Notes: generated from the sequence alone by a model not told the origin. A stretch of 64,000 bases of DNA from Paenibacillus luteus (GCF_006542765.1 NZ_SKCD01000004.1:62001-126000); one strand, 5' to 3'. Positions 33,749-43,174 are shown, counted from the stretch's first letter. Made by a program: numbers and translations.

Positions 33749-34579
33749 CTAGCCTGTAAATTCTTGAACCCACTCGCCGTTTACATAACCAACGCCGATT
33801 TTAGTAAAGTTTTGGCTAAGAATGTTTGCACGGTGACCTGCGCTGTTCATCCATGCTGTCATTACTTCTTGTGGCGTACGTTGACCCGAAGCTATGTTCT
33901 CACCTGCATAGGAATAAGTGACGCCGAATGAGCGCATCATATCAAATGGAGAGCCGTATGTTGGTGAAGTATGACTGAAATAGTTGTTATCGTCCATGTC
34001 TTTCGCTTTTGCTGTAGCTACTTTAGTCAGCAGCGCATCCGTCTTCAAAGCCGCTAGACCTGCTTTCGCACGCTCTTGATTCACAAGTGTAACCACTTGG
34101 GATTGATACTCGCTCATAGACCCGGTATCCGTGCTGCCAGAGCCTGTGTTGCCTGTTGTAGATCCATTGCCTGTGCTGCCTCCAGTACTAGGCTTTGTCG
34201 TAGTACCAGTACCTGTGCTTGGTTTCGTTACTGTACCGGAGCCTGTACCCGTGCTTGGTTTCGTTACTGTACCAGAGCCTGTACCCGTGCTTGGTTTCGT
34301 TACTGTACCAGAGCCTGTTCCTGTGCTCGGGTTCGTTGTGCCTGTGTTGCCGCCTGTTGATGGAAATTGAATAGTTCCGCCGTTTAGCAGCTTACTAAGA
34401 TCTATGCCATAACGATCTGCAATCTGTTGGATTGTATCTTGGCTAAGTGTAAAGGCTTGGATGTTGGAGTAGGTTTTCACAGCCGGTGCTGCACCTGCCG
34501 TTGGAGCCGTAAACCCTGTACCGATTACTGTTGCTGCGATTAGGCTGGCGACACCTACACGTATTGGTTGCATCTTCAT
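33749..34579 (-). CDS. Secreted CAP (SCP/PR1) domain protein with Thr/Gly/Ser-rich repeat linker
   Basis: A 276-residue exported protein. A signal peptide (about 1-30) is followed by a short conserved segment with FTLSQDTIQQIADRYGID, a low-complexity linker of near-identical 12-residue units (STGTGSGTVTKP), and a C-terminal CAP domain (about 160-276) with LVNQERAKAGL, YFSHTSPTYG, GENIA and SAGHRANIL. It resembles YkwD-type cell-surface proteins of Bacillales; the CAP role is unclear, possibly wall binding or proteolysis. AGGAGG lies 8 bases before the ATG. Confidence 0.9.
   Translation of the reverse strand: MKMQPIRVGVASLIAATVIGTGFTAPTAGAAPAVKTYSNIQAFTLSQDTIQQIADRYGIDLSKLLNGGTIQFPSTGGNTGTTNPSTGTGSGTVTKPSTGTGSGTVTKPSTGTGSGTVTKPSTGTGTTTKPSTGGSTGNGSTTGNTGSGSTDTGSMSEYQSQVVTLVNQERAKAGLAALKTDALLTKVATAKAKDMDDNNYFSHTSPTYGSPFDMMRSFGVTYSYAGENIASGQRTPQEVMTAWMNSAGHRANILSQNFTKIGVGYVNGEWVQEFTG
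34215..34322. repeat. 36-bp tandem repeat inside the CAP-domain gene
   Basis: Three units of 36 bp (34215-34250, 34251-34286, 34287-34322) differ at only a few bases and encode the 12-residue STGTGSGTVTKP linker units. A degenerate fourth unit follows on the right. Being in frame, copy-number change would alter linker length without breaking the protein. Confidence 0.9.
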
Positions 34580-34812
34580 GAATAATTCCTCCTAATAAGA
34601 TAAGTTTTTTTATACAAAGCGACTGACGACTGATGATGATTCTAGCAGCGCATTCGTTTTGTTAGCGTGTTGTTCTTCCTGACGCCACTTATCTTACCAT
34701 GGGGTTTTGGCCGTTTCATGACACAAAAACTGGTAACCTACTGAAAACAGCTAGCAAAACAGCACTGCTACTGCATTGTGAGAATATGCTCATCAACGAT
34801 TTTGGACGAATA

Positions 34813-35499
34813 TTAGAGTTGACCACTGGCTTTTCGCAGCTCATTCGCCAAGCGGTGAATCTCATCACGCTCAGCTTTTGTAGCCGCCGCGAACCATGCA
34901 GGAGACAGCCATTTAGCTATAATTTTATTGGCGTCGTTTGGATTCATCTCGACCTCCCTCCAATCGCGAACAAGCTCTAGAAAGGCCGGTTTACTTACGC
35001 TGCTTCCCGGACAAGTTTTGCCTGGATTCATTTCGCGATGGAACTTGATCTGGCTCTCAGGAAGCTTCCACAGCGCAGCAATGCTGCTTGTCAGCTTAAC
35101 GGCCGTAGCCAGCTGAGTTCCTTCAAGCTTCTCCGCCCCCACATCAAAATTTCCGATCATCTCGAACATAAACGGATGAATCCGGTCATCATCCGAATCG
35201 TTGTAGCCTACTGCCGAAGCAGGAGCTTGAAGCAGAGATCGGCCTTCCCAAATGTATCCGTCCGGATCAATGGTCGCGTGCTGGGCGATATCTCCCCAAT
35301 TTTGCGTAATGGCATGAAACCTCCACATCGCTTGGATGATCTTAATCTTATCGGTTGCTTTGCGGTAATCCGCAATCGTCGGTTTCCAGGTCCCGTGCAC
35401 ATGAACCTGCGAGAACTTGACCTTTGTCAGGTAGGGCTTCAGATAATCCATATATTCCGCATAGGTGAATCTACGGAAGTTTTTGCGTTCAACAGCCAT
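34813..35499 (-). CDS. N-acetylmuramoyl-L-alanine amidase (amidase_2)
   Basis: A 228-residue zinc amidase that cuts the bond between MurNAc and the peptide stem. Likely zinc ligands are a His in QVHVHGTW (33 or 35), the His in KFHREMN and the Cys in KTCPGS; AQHATIDPDGYIWEGR is the family core. There is no signal peptide, as in many prophage-type or sporulation amidases. The ATG at 35499 is supported by AAAGGAAG about 10 bases upstream; the longer reading frame to 35601 runs through a terminator. The last 40 residues are helical and charged. Confidence 0.85.
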   Translation of the reverse strand: MAVERKNFRRFTYAEYMDYLKPYLTKVKFSQVHVHGTWKPTIADYRKATDKIKIIQAMWRFHAITQNWGDIAQHATIDPDGYIWEGRSLLQAPASAVGYNDSDDDRIHPFMFEMIGNFDVGAEKLEGTQLATAVKLTSSIAALWKLPESQIKFHREMNPGKTCPGSSVSKPAFLELVRDWREVEMNPNDANKIIAKWLSPAWFAAATKAERDEIHRLANELRKASGQL

Positions 35500-35574
35500 T
35501 TTGCATCGCTTCCTTTCGGGAAAACCTCTCTTATAGCATATGCTGCGTGCTGAGTGCCGAAACGGCAGATACAC

Positions 35575-35608
35575 AAAAAAGCAGGCTATGGAATTTCCCA
35601 CAGCCCGC
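35575..35608 (-). terminator. Terminator of the PadR-HAAS-DUF4097 operon
   Basis: GCGGGCTGTGG/CCATAGCCTGC stem and six T on the minus strand, about 35 bases past the stop at 35643. Confidence 0.85.
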
Positions 35609-35642
35609 TTCTTTAACCTGAATAAACTTATAATTGTCTAAC

Positions 35643-36539
35643 TTATCGTTTACCTAGCTTTATGTTTCCGGTATCCGACTCCAATTCGATCTGAAGGTCT
35701 CCGCCGCCAATCACTCGTTTTACATTACTTTTCGAGTCACTGCTCTCCGACAATCCCTCCCACTCAATTTGAGTTTTCCCGATCTCCTTATTAATTAAAA
35801 TGGTTGCCGATGTCGGCTGTTTATCAACGTTGATCGTAATATTTCCAGTATCCGTGCTAATCGCTATATCATTTTTCAGCTCTGCTGCTTCTACGCGCAC
35901 ATTGCCAGTATCCGTCTCTCCCTGAAGCGTTCCTGTTCCGTCTTCGAGCTTCACGTTGCCTGTATTGGTTTCGAATTGAATATCAGAAACCGTATAATTA
36001 GATACTTTCAGGTCACCCGTGTCGGATTTCAGCGAGAGCTTCTTGGCTTCCAATTGACCGATCGCAATGTTTCCGGTATCTGTCTCAAGCTCTAAGTTAG
36101 CTGCATTCAGCTTATTGATGTTAATTTTCCCGGTGTCGGTTTCAGCCTGAAAGTTGTCCCACAGCTTCTCTGGCAGCTCGATGGTCATATGCAAGTTTAC
36201 GATGGATATGCCAAACGAAAAAAACTGATTTTTCGTATTGCTTTTTATATAAAGGGAATCACCTTTCGTTTCCGCGGTAAATATGATTTTATCCATCAGT
36301 TTTTTCGAAACGTTGCCCTCCAGGCGCAGCTTTACTTCATTAGAGGTACCCTGTACATACGTTAGGTCAAAGGTGTCCGTTTCCGTATAGATGGACTTTA
36401 TAGCGGTCGCATCGATCGATTTTTCCTGTAAATAAGGATCGCCTTTCAATTTAACGAAATCATTTTTATCAAATACAAAGAAGGCACAAATCACTCCGAT
36501 GCCAAGCAATATAAGAGCAAGAGCAGCAAGCTTTTTCAT
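35643..36539 (-). CDS. DUF4097 beta-helix-like protein
   Basis: A 298-residue protein with an N-terminal membrane segment (about 4-24) and a repetitive external domain. The motif T-D-T-G-N/K-I/V (TDTGKI, TDTGNI, SDTGDL, TNTGNV, TDTGNV, TDTGNI, SDTGNI) recurs seven times about every 20 residues, giving a beta-solenoid of the DUF4097 adhesin-like family. Such proteins with PadR and HAAS partners are linked to envelope-stress sensing. The ATG overlaps the HAAS gene stop by four bases, so it is the last gene of a coupled operon. Confidence 0.88.
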   Translation of the reverse strand: MKKLAALALILLGIGVICAFFVFDKNDFVKLKGDPYLQEKSIDATAIKSIYTETDTFDLTYVQGTSNEVKLRLEGNVSKKLMDKIIFTAETKGDSLYIKSNTKNQFFSFGISIVNLHMTIELPEKLWDNFQAETDTGKININKLNAANLELETDTGNIAIGQLEAKKLSLKSDTGDLKVSNYTVSDIQFETNTGNVKLEDGTGTLQGETDTGNVRVEAAELKNDIAISTDTGNITINVDKQPTSATILINKEIGKTQIEWEGLSESSDSKSNVKRVIGGGDLQIELESDTGNIKLGKR

Positions 36540-37093
36540 TTATTATTCCCCCTGATGATTCTGGTGTTGAATTTCAAATATTTTAAAGTCATTTTGTAGA
36601 AGGCACCCGTAAGGGCCTTCAAACCGATCACCAGCAGGATCGTCAAGGCACTGATAATTAATCCGATGGTTAGAGCCTGAGGAATCGTAAAGGTATCATT
36701 CAACCAGCTTTCCACAATAACTCCTACGCTCGCAATCCCCATAGCGACAGCAGAGACCCAGAGCGCAAGCAGAACAGCAGCCAAGGCTAGATAAGGGCCC
36801 AGTATGAAGATGACATTAAATAATCCGAGGCTCACCGTCGAAAAGACGGCTTTAGAAAGCTTGCCAAAGCTGCTATTCGATTCGGCCTGGTTAACCCGGT
36901 AACCTAACAGAAGCTCATTAGCGATGATTTTGGGGTCGCCTAGCTCCCGAGCAGCATCCTCTTCGCTTTGTCCGTTCTCAACGGCAAGCTGAAAGTGGAT
37001 GTAATAATCGTATAACCATTCCTTGCGCTGCGCTTCTGGGATTACCTTAAGCATGCCTTCCAGCTCCAGCATATACCGATCTCTTGTCGTCAT
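36536..37093 (-). CDS. HAAS-domain (DUF1700) membrane protein
   Basis: A 185-residue protein. The N-terminal 70 residues form the HAAS signalling helix bundle (WLYDYYIHFQLAVENGQSEE and ARELGDPKIIANELL), followed by three to four membrane segments. It is the usual partner of PadR repressors and of DUF4097 proteins in Bacillales and is thought to pass an envelope signal inward. It overlaps both flanking genes by four bases. Confidence 0.88.
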   Translation of the reverse strand: MTTRDRYMLELEGMLKVIPEAQRKEWLYDYYIHFQLAVENGQSEEDAARELGDPKIIANELLLGYRVNQAESNSSFGKLSKAVFSTVSLGLFNVIFILGPYLALAAVLLALWVSAVAMGIASVGVIVESWLNDTFTIPQALTIGLIISALTILLVIGLKALTGAFYKMTLKYLKFNTRIIRGNNK

Positions 37094-37410
37094 GGCTTTA
37101 GTCCTTCCTCTACAATTTCATTTACGGCCTGGGTAAAATTTTCCCATTCCGCAATTAAGTTTCTCATATGATTCCAGCCATCCGGCGTCAAATGATAATA
37201 TTTACGCGGAGGGCCTTCTGTCGATTCCTTCAAATAAGTCGAGAAATAGCCATCCTGCGTCAATCTGCTCAGCAGCGGATAAACGCTGCCAACGGCTACT
37301 TCAAATTTTTCAGAAATTTTCACTGCCAGCTCATAGCCGTAACGGTCACCTCGTGTTGCTAGCACAAGCACGCATATTTCAAGTACGCCCTTTTTAAATT
37401 GGATGTTCAT
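37090..37410 (-). CDS. PadR-family transcriptional regulator
   Basis: A 106-residue winged-helix regulator of the short PadR type, with KGVLEICVLVLATRGDRYGYEL at the start and VAVGSVYPLLSRLTQDGY, EGPPRKYYHLTPDG further on. It probably represses its own operon in response to envelope stress. The ATG at 37410 follows GGAGG by 7 bases; a longer in-frame extension to 37470 has no support. It is the first gene and overlaps the HAAS gene by four bases. Confidence 0.92.
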   Translation of the reverse strand: MNIQFKKGVLEICVLVLATRGDRYGYELAVKISEKFEVAVGSVYPLLSRLTQDGYFSTYLKESTEGPPRKYYHLTPDGWNHMRNLIAEWENFTQAVNEIVEEGLKP

Positions 37411-37564
37411 TCCTTGTCCTCCAGTAATGAAGTGAAACCTATGCGGCTCGCATCCTGCGATATAAAGCATAGTTCACTATTCACCATTATAGTATAGCGG
37501 GGCATCGTGATTTGCTGTTTTTTACAATTTACCACATGCTATTCTACAATGCAAGATAGTGTTT

Positions 37565-37615
37565 AAAAAAGAATACCTCCGATCGGACGAGACAAGCTCG
37601 ACAACCGGAGGTATT
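37565..37615 (-). terminator. Terminator after the Gfo/Idh/MocA gene
   Basis: AATACCTCCG/CGGAGGTATT stem around a 24-base interior with six T on the minus strand, nine bases past the stop at 37624. Confidence 0.85.
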
Positions 37616-37623
37616 TGGGTTTA

Positions 37624-38643
37624 TTAGTTAACCGAAATGAACTTGCCTGTCGCTTGCGATTCGAAAGCGCACAAGATCACTTTCAAGGAAGCACGGCCGT
37701 CTTCACCGCTTACCGCAGGCGTAGTGTTCGTTAGAATGCTTTCAAGGAAAGCATTGACAACGCCGCTTGATTCTTGCTTGTCATTCGTGGAAATCGCGCC
37801 TACTTTATGTTTCTCAATCGTACCGTTGCGAAGCTCAACGATCACTTGATCGTCATGATGCGTACCGATCTTCATTACGCCGTTCTCGCACCAAAGAATC
37901 GTGCTGTTGTCTTCACCTTTATAGTAAGTCCAGCTTGCAACAAGCGTGCCGATTGCGCCGCTCTTCATGCGAAGCAAGCAGGAAGCATTATCGTCTACGT
38001 CCGTATCTTTATCCAGCGTGCCTACAAAACCGGCAACTTCGGAAACCTCATCATCGAGCATCCAACGAATCAAATCGGATTTATGGACACCCAAATCGCC
38101 CATTGCGCCCATAATCGCTTCTTTCTTGCGGAAGAACCAGCTCTCTGCACCGTCAATGCTCCAGCCGTCTGGTCCTGGGTGGCCAAAGGACGTGCGGAAT
38201 GTTAATACTTTACCAAGAATGCCTGATTGCAGGACTTGCTTCGCCTTCACATGTGGAGGCATGAAGCGTTGGTTGTGGCCAACCATCAAATGTACGTTGT
38301 TTTTCTTAGCGGCTTCAATCATGGCTTCCGCTTCTTCGTCTGTTACGGCCATTGGTTTCTCAACCAGCACGTGAGCTCCAGCATTGGCTGCAGCAATGGA
38401 CATAGGCGCATGCAATGCATTTGGCGTACATACGCTAACCGCATCCGGCTTTATTTCTGCCAGCATCGTTTCGAAATCAGCAAAAGCTTTGCCGCCATGC
38501 TCGTTAGCATAATGCTCTGCACGCTCGATGATCGGGTCAACAAAGGCAACAAACTCTACATTTTCATGGGCTGCATACTCTGGGATGTGACGGTATTTCG
38601 AGATAGATCCGCAGCCAATCACTGCAACGCGTACTTTAGACAT
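37624..38643 (-). CDS. Gfo/Idh/MocA-family sugar oxidoreductase
   Basis: A 339-residue NAD(P)-dependent dehydrogenase. The N-terminal Rossmann fold has VAVIGCGSISKYRHIPEY, the EKP motif is in VLVEKPMA, and the C-terminal domain holds the substrate-binding beta-sheet with DLGVHKSDLIRWM. It should oxidise a sugar or inositol hydroxyl. It follows the isomerase-like gene by about 50 bases and, with the alpha-xylosidase gene upstream, makes a sugar-catabolism unit. The exact sugar cannot be named. Confidence 0.92.
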   Translation of the reverse strand: MSKVRVAVIGCGSISKYRHIPEYAAHENVEFVAFVDPIIERAEHYANEHGGKAFADFETMLAEIKPDAVSVCTPNALHAPMSIAAANAGAHVLVEKPMAVTDEEAEAMIEAAKKNNVHLMVGHNQRFMPPHVKAKQVLQSGILGKVLTFRTSFGHPGPDGWSIDGAESWFFRKKEAIMGAMGDLGVHKSDLIRWMLDDEVSEVAGFVGTLDKDTDVDDNASCLLRMKSGAIGTLVASWTYYKGEDNSTILWCENGVMKIGTHHDDQVIVELRNGTIEKHKVGAISTNDKQESSGVVNAFLESILTNTTPAVSGEDGRASLKVILCAFESQATGKFISVN

Positions 38644-38691
38644 GTTATTATTCCCCTACCTGTTCTAAGTTAGAATATTTTTATTTTATAA

Positions 38692-39462
38692 TTATTTGCT
38701 CAAAAAATTGCTTTTCATCCATTCCATGCTTTCAGCTACAGCCTCAAGCGGCGGGTTCGCGCAAGTGTCCTGCTCTACGATGAGCCACTCTACAGAAGCT
38801 TTCGAAGCCGCATCGATAATATCCAGCAGCGGCAAATCACCACGACCAAGCTCGACCGTATCGATTTGCTCGCCTTTTACGCCTGCACGGAAATCCTTCA
38901 AGTGAAGAAGCGGCAAACGGCCAGCATATTTCGCGATATAGGCAAGCGGATCTACTCCCGAATACTGCACCCAACCGATATCCATTTCAACCTGTAAATA
39001 CTGCGCATCAATACGCTCGTACATCGCATCAAATACGATTTGGCCATCGATTTCCACTTCGAATTCAAACTCATGGTTATGGTAAGCAAAAGTAATGCCT
39101 ACTTCACGGAAACGCTTTCCATACTCTTCGAATTTCACGAGATGTCCGCGCCATGCATCCGTATCGCGCGCGTCAGCAGGCAACCATGGACAAATCGCAT
39201 ATTTCGCACCGATCGTTTGAAGGTATGCAATTTCTTCGTCAAGCTGGCTCTCAAGGAGATGCAAACCAATGTGGCTTCCGATTGCTTTCAGGTTCAGCTC
39301 TTGCAGCAAGTCGCGCATTGCTTCCGCTTTGATATCGCCATATCCTGCAAATTCAACGCCTTCATAACCCATTGCAGCAACCTTGCGAAGCGTGCCTTCG
39401 AAGTCCTGAGCTGTTGCGTCGCGTACTGTGTACAACTGCAAACCTACGTTCATTCGTGTCAT
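38692..39462 (-). CDS. Sugar phosphate isomerase/epimerase (xylose-isomerase-like TIM barrel)
   Basis: A 256-residue TIM-barrel enzyme of the AP endonuclease 2 / IolE-type family. Metal ligands are likely in FAYHNHEFEFE, QVEMDIGWVQYSG, LLHLKDFR and the final WLIVEQDTC segments. It acts on a keto- or aldo-sugar, and its neighbour oxidoreductase may make its substrate. It sits between the alpha-xylosidase and dehydrogenase genes on the same strand. A gap of about 210 bases with a terminator separates it from the xylosidase gene. Confidence 0.9.
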   Translation of the reverse strand: MTRMNVGLQLYTVRDATAQDFEGTLRKVAAMGYEGVEFAGYGDIKAEAMRDLLQELNLKAIGSHIGLHLLESQLDEEIAYLQTIGAKYAICPWLPADARDTDAWRGHLVKFEEYGKRFREVGITFAYHNHEFEFEVEIDGQIVFDAMYERIDAQYLQVEMDIGWVQYSGVDPLAYIAKYAGRLPLLHLKDFRAGVKGEQIDTVELGRGDLPLLDIIDAASKASVEWLIVEQDTCANPPLEAVAESMEWMKSNFLSK

Positions 39463-39615
39463 GTGAGCTGCACTCCCTTATATTTTTGATTTTAGTGTAT
39501 TGGATTTTGCTTTACGCCTTTCATTATATCGACAGTCATCTATTAAAAACAGCTGTTTTATTATCCTTTTCTTATGCGATTTTGGTCAAAGCTTGTTTAT
39601 TTCGCTTAGAATACA

Positions 39616-39662
39616 AGAGCAGCCCTGCGAAAGCCATCCTACGGCCTCGGCAGAGCTGCTCT
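39616..39662 (-). terminator. Terminator after the alpha-xylosidase gene
   Basis: AGAGCAGC-CTGC / GCAG-GCTGCTCT stem with a GC-rich interior and TTGTATT on the minus strand, ten bases past the stop at 39673. The tail is weak, so partial readthrough into the isomerase-like gene is possible. Confidence 0.65.
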
Positions 39663-39672
39663 ATCCTGTCAT

Positions 39673-41994
39673 TTAGAGATGAATCGTGAACGCCAATGAT
39701 TTTGAGCTTGGTGAAAGCTTGATCACATTGCCGGTTACTTCAGCCTGTACGCCATTTACGGAAACGATGTCGCCATGCCCTTTGATGCCAAAGGAAAATG
39801 GTTTGCTGCTTCCATCAACCTTCACAGAAATAGCATTACCATCTCGGCTTGCGGATACCGTAAGCTCCGTCGAGCCTTTAACGTCACGCACAAGAGTTTC
39901 TGCAGTTTTGCCATCCTCCAGGTTATGAAGCTCAAGCAATACACCGTCCGCGTAATCGTAGTCTGGACGGACGTCATTAGCACCCAGTGCGATAATCGAA
40001 TTCGGACGAACAAACAAAGGCAGGCTGAAAAAATCATATTTCTCCTTGCGCCATGATCCGCCTTCTACCACCTCACCCGTCAGTAAGTGCGTCCATTTGC
40101 CGGCTGGCAAGTAATACGTAACATTTCCTTGCTCATTGAATATAGGAGCTACCAGCAAGGAATCGCCCAGCATATATTGGCGGTCCAAAATTTCACTAGT
40201 CGGATCTTCAGGGAATTCTAGCACCATCGCACGCATGGAAGGCAAACCAAATTCAGTTGCCTGAACGGCTGTATTGAACAGGTAAGGCATAATGCGGCAT
40301 TTCAGCTTCGTGAAGAAACGCGTCACATCTACCGCTTCTGTATCGTAAGCCCAAGGCACCCGGTACGATTTGCTGCCATGCAGACGGCTATGGCTCGATA
40401 GCAAGCCGAAGGCAAGCCAGCGCTTGAATACATGCTCAGGTGCCGTATTTTCGAAACCGCCGATATCATGGCTCCAGAAACCGAAGCCGGAAATGCCGAG
40501 CGACAAGCCTCCGCGCAGACTCTCTGCCATTGATTCATAATCCGCGTAGCAATCTCCGCCCCAGTGTACAGGGAACTTTTGGCCGCCAGCCGTAGCTGAA
40601 CGCGCGAACAAAGCTGCCTCGTTTTTGCCAAGCTTCTCTTCAAGCACTTCAAATACAACTTTATTGTAGAGCTGCGTGTAGTAATTGTGCATTTTCATCG
40701 GATCAGAGCCGTCAAAATAAGCAACATCAGTTGGGATACGCTCGCCGAAATCTGTTTTGAAGCTGTCTACGCCCATGTCTACAAGCTCACGCAAGTAACT
40801 CGCGTACCATTCGCACGCAGCCGGATTGGTGAAGTCAACAAGAGCCATGCCTGGCTGCCATAGATCCCATTGCCATACATCTCCGTTTGGTTTTTTGACC
40901 AAATAACCGTTTTGTTTTCCTTCTTCGAACAAGCGCGAACGCTGCGCGATGTAAGGATTGATCCAAACGCAAATTTTCAGCCCTTTTTCTTTCAATCGAG
41001 TCAGCATGCCAACCGGATCCGGAAACACACGCTCATCCCATTTGAAGTCCGTCCAGTGGAATTCGCGCATCCAGAAGCAGTCGAAGTGGAAGACGTGCAG
41101 CGGCAGGTCGCGCTCAGCCATTCCGTCAACGAAAGAGTTAACAGTTTCTTCATCATAGTTCGTTGTAAAGGATGTCGTCAGCCACAATCCGAATGTCCAA
41201 GCCGGCGGCAAGGATGGCTTGCCCGTCAAATCCGTGTAGCGGTTAAGAACTTCCTTCATGCTTGGGCCGTCGATGATGAAATATTCAAGCGATTCGCCAG
41301 CCACGCTGAATTGTGCTTTTTTAACTTTTTCCGATGCAATTTCGAACGAAACAAGCTCAGGATGATTAACGAATACGCCATATCCTTTGTTTGTAATGTA
41401 GAATGGGATGTTTTTGTAGGCTTGCTCGGAGCTAGTGCCGCCATCTTTGTTCCATAGGTCTACGACTTGTCCGTTTCTTACAAATGGCGTAAAGCGTTCG
41501 CCTAGACCATATACCCATTCGCCAACGCCAACATCCAGCTCCTCGCGCATAAAGGTATTCCCGTTGTCTTCTTTAATGTAAGCCATCGATTTCTGCGTGC
41601 TGCCTGTAATGCGTTCGCCGCCGCGGAAGAAATCAACCGCCCAAACCGGGCCTTTGCGAATATGGACGCTCAAATTCCCGCTGGTAAGCACCGCTTCGTT
41701 TTCTGTTTCTTCTATAATAACGTGGTCGCCTGTCGCCTTGGACAGCTCGAATGCCGGTCCTCGTTCCGCAACTCCTGCGTGATGTACAAGTTTAACGCCA
41801 ATAATGCCTGGCAATGGAGAATGGAAATGAACCGTCAGCAGCATCGTATCTAGCATATTTGACCGGGTAACGATCGGCTGCGGCGAAGCGTATGCCGTCA
41901 GCTTGCCGTCTCTTTGTTCAAAATCATGAACCTGTACCGCTCCTAATACTGTGTATTCATCACGAATGAGCCAGTTGCCGTCTGTAAATTTCAT
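39673..41994 (-). CDS. yicI: GH31 alpha-xylosidase (YicI-like)
   Basis: A 773-residue cytosolic glycoside hydrolase 31. The (beta/alpha)8 barrel carries the nucleophile Asp in FKTDFGERIPTD (residue 415 from this start) and the acid/base Asp in HWGGDCYAD (481); these segments match E. coli YicI, which releases alpha-linked xylose from xyloglucan oligosaccharides. No signal peptide is present, so it acts on imported sugars. An in-frame TTG at 42006 abuts the ribosome site; the ATG at 41994 gives the family-typical MKFTDGNWLI start. It is divergent from an AraC regulator gene. Confidence 0.93.
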   Translation of the reverse strand: MKFTDGNWLIRDEYTVLGAVQVHDFEQRDGKLTAYASPQPIVTRSNMLDTMLLTVHFHSPLPGIIGVKLVHHAGVAERGPAFELSKATGDHVIIEETENEAVLTSGNLSVHIRKGPVWAVDFFRGGERITGSTQKSMAYIKEDNGNTFMREELDVGVGEWVYGLGERFTPFVRNGQVVDLWNKDGGTSSEQAYKNIPFYITNKGYGVFVNHPELVSFEIASEKVKKAQFSVAGESLEYFIIDGPSMKEVLNRYTDLTGKPSLPPAWTFGLWLTTSFTTNYDEETVNSFVDGMAERDLPLHVFHFDCFWMREFHWTDFKWDERVFPDPVGMLTRLKEKGLKICVWINPYIAQRSRLFEEGKQNGYLVKKPNGDVWQWDLWQPGMALVDFTNPAACEWYASYLRELVDMGVDSFKTDFGERIPTDVAYFDGSDPMKMHNYYTQLYNKVVFEVLEEKLGKNEAALFARSATAGGQKFPVHWGGDCYADYESMAESLRGGLSLGISGFGFWSHDIGGFENTAPEHVFKRWLAFGLLSSHSRLHGSKSYRVPWAYDTEAVDVTRFFTKLKCRIMPYLFNTAVQATEFGLPSMRAMVLEFPEDPTSEILDRQYMLGDSLLVAPIFNEQGNVTYYLPAGKWTHLLTGEVVEGGSWRKEKYDFFSLPLFVRPNSIIALGANDVRPDYDYADGVLLELHNLEDGKTAETLVRDVKGSTELTVSASRDGNAISVKVDGSSKPFSFGIKGHGDIVSVNGVQAEVTGNVIKLSPSSKSLAFTIHL

Positions 41995-42045
41995 GGACTG
42001 AACCAACCTTCCTGTTTTGTTTTATTTGCAATCCTTCATAATTGC

Positions 42046-42051
42046 ATTATA
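42046..42051 (-). promoter_or_regulatory. Activator-type -10 box of the alpha-xylosidase gene
   Basis: TATAAT on the minus strand, 52 bases before the ATG, has no good -35 at 16-18 bases (AGATTA stands there). This fits a promoter that needs an activator, plausibly the divergent AraC protein. Confidence 0.45.
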
Positions 42052-42165
42052 CTGATAATTAATCGTACTAATCTAACAGAATACTGCTCATCTATAGCAC
42101 TATTTTGACGATCTGCCTCTGATGAAAGCCAAACCTAACGATATCTGCGCAGGAGGCTGTAACAA

Positions 42166-43077
42166 ATGGATCAAACCACTCGTCATTCATTGAAGGAAGA
42201 CCGCTTGCATGGCGACAATATGTTCCCGCTTGCCGCTTATTGGATTGAGCATCCCGAGGCTGGCATACCTGTACTGGATTGCCACTGGCATGCAGAAGCT
42301 GAATTTTTTTACGTGCTTGAAGGCGAAGTGCTATTTCAGGTAGATACCGATTATTTTCCCGTACGAGCGGGCGAGGCGGTGTTTATCGACGGCGGCGATA
42401 TCCACGCGGGCCATGCCCTTGGAGACGATGCCTGCTCTTTTTGCGCCATCGTGTTTGATACCCATATGCTCGCAAGTGCTAGTTATGATGCTGCGCAGGA
42501 GCGTTTTATCTCCCCCCTGCAGGATAAGAAACGTACGTTTCCAAGGCATATTACACCAGACACTGAATGGGGACATGCCCTGCTCCAGCATTTGCAATGC
42601 ATCATGAAAGCTTATGAGAGCCAACCCCTCGGCCTTGAGCTTGCCGTTAAGGGCCGTTTGTATCTGATGCTCCAAGAAATCGCGGAGCAAGGCTGCTTCT
42701 GCAACCGCACAGAGGCAAGCATGGCCGACACGACCAAAATCGACAGGCTGAAGAAAGCTATTGTCTATATGCAGCAAAATTTCCATCGTCCGGTTCGCAT
42801 CTCTGAAATCGCCGACCAGATTCCCATGAGCGAAGGACAATTTTGCCGCTTCTTTAAGACGATGACAAGACAGACGCCTATTGAATACTTAAACGCGTAC
42901 AGGATCAGGCAAGCAACCGAGCTGCTGCTGAGGCCCGAGCTCAAAATATCAGCGGTGGCGCTAGATGTCGGTTTCGATCACATCAGTTACTTCGTTAAAG
43001 TATTTCGCAAAATGATGAAATGTACACCTTCCCAGTTCCGAAAAAAACAGTTGGACGTGTCAGAACGCCGGGGATAA
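42166..43077 (+). CDS. AraC-family regulator with cupin sensor domain
   Basis: A 303-residue regulator. The N-terminal cupin (about 25-110; HWHAEAEFFYVLEGEV, GDIHAG) should bind a sugar, and the C-terminal 100 residues hold two helix-turn-helix units with ISEIADQIPMSEGQFCRFFK and ISAVALDVGFDHISYFVKVF. It is divergent from the alpha-xylosidase gene across 170 bases and is the natural activator of that sugar cluster. AGGAGG lies 10 bases before the ATG. Confidence 0.93.
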   Translation: MDQTTRHSLKEDRLHGDNMFPLAAYWIEHPEAGIPVLDCHWHAEAEFFYVLEGEVLFQVDTDYFPVRAGEAVFIDGGDIHAGHALGDDACSFCAIVFDTHMLASASYDAAQERFISPLQDKKRTFPRHITPDTEWGHALLQHLQCIMKAYESQPLGLELAVKGRLYLMLQEIAEQGCFCNRTEASMADTTKIDRLKKAIVYMQQNFHRPVRISEIADQIPMSEGQFCRFFKTMTRQTPIEYLNAYRIRQATELLLRPELKISAVALDVGFDHISYFVKVFRKMMKCTPSQFRKKQLDVSERRG

Positions 43078-43174
43078 CAAGTTAAAATGTAGGCGCAGCA
43101 CGCTTTTTTGCCAAAAGTTACAGCTTTGTAACCAAATTCTCACCGAATTTTAAGAATTATTTAATAATTGTCAG

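Noticed and set aside
34215..34322. CRISPR-like regular 36-bp repeats
   Set aside because: The units are contiguous with no spacers, lie in frame in a coding region and encode a repeated linker peptide.
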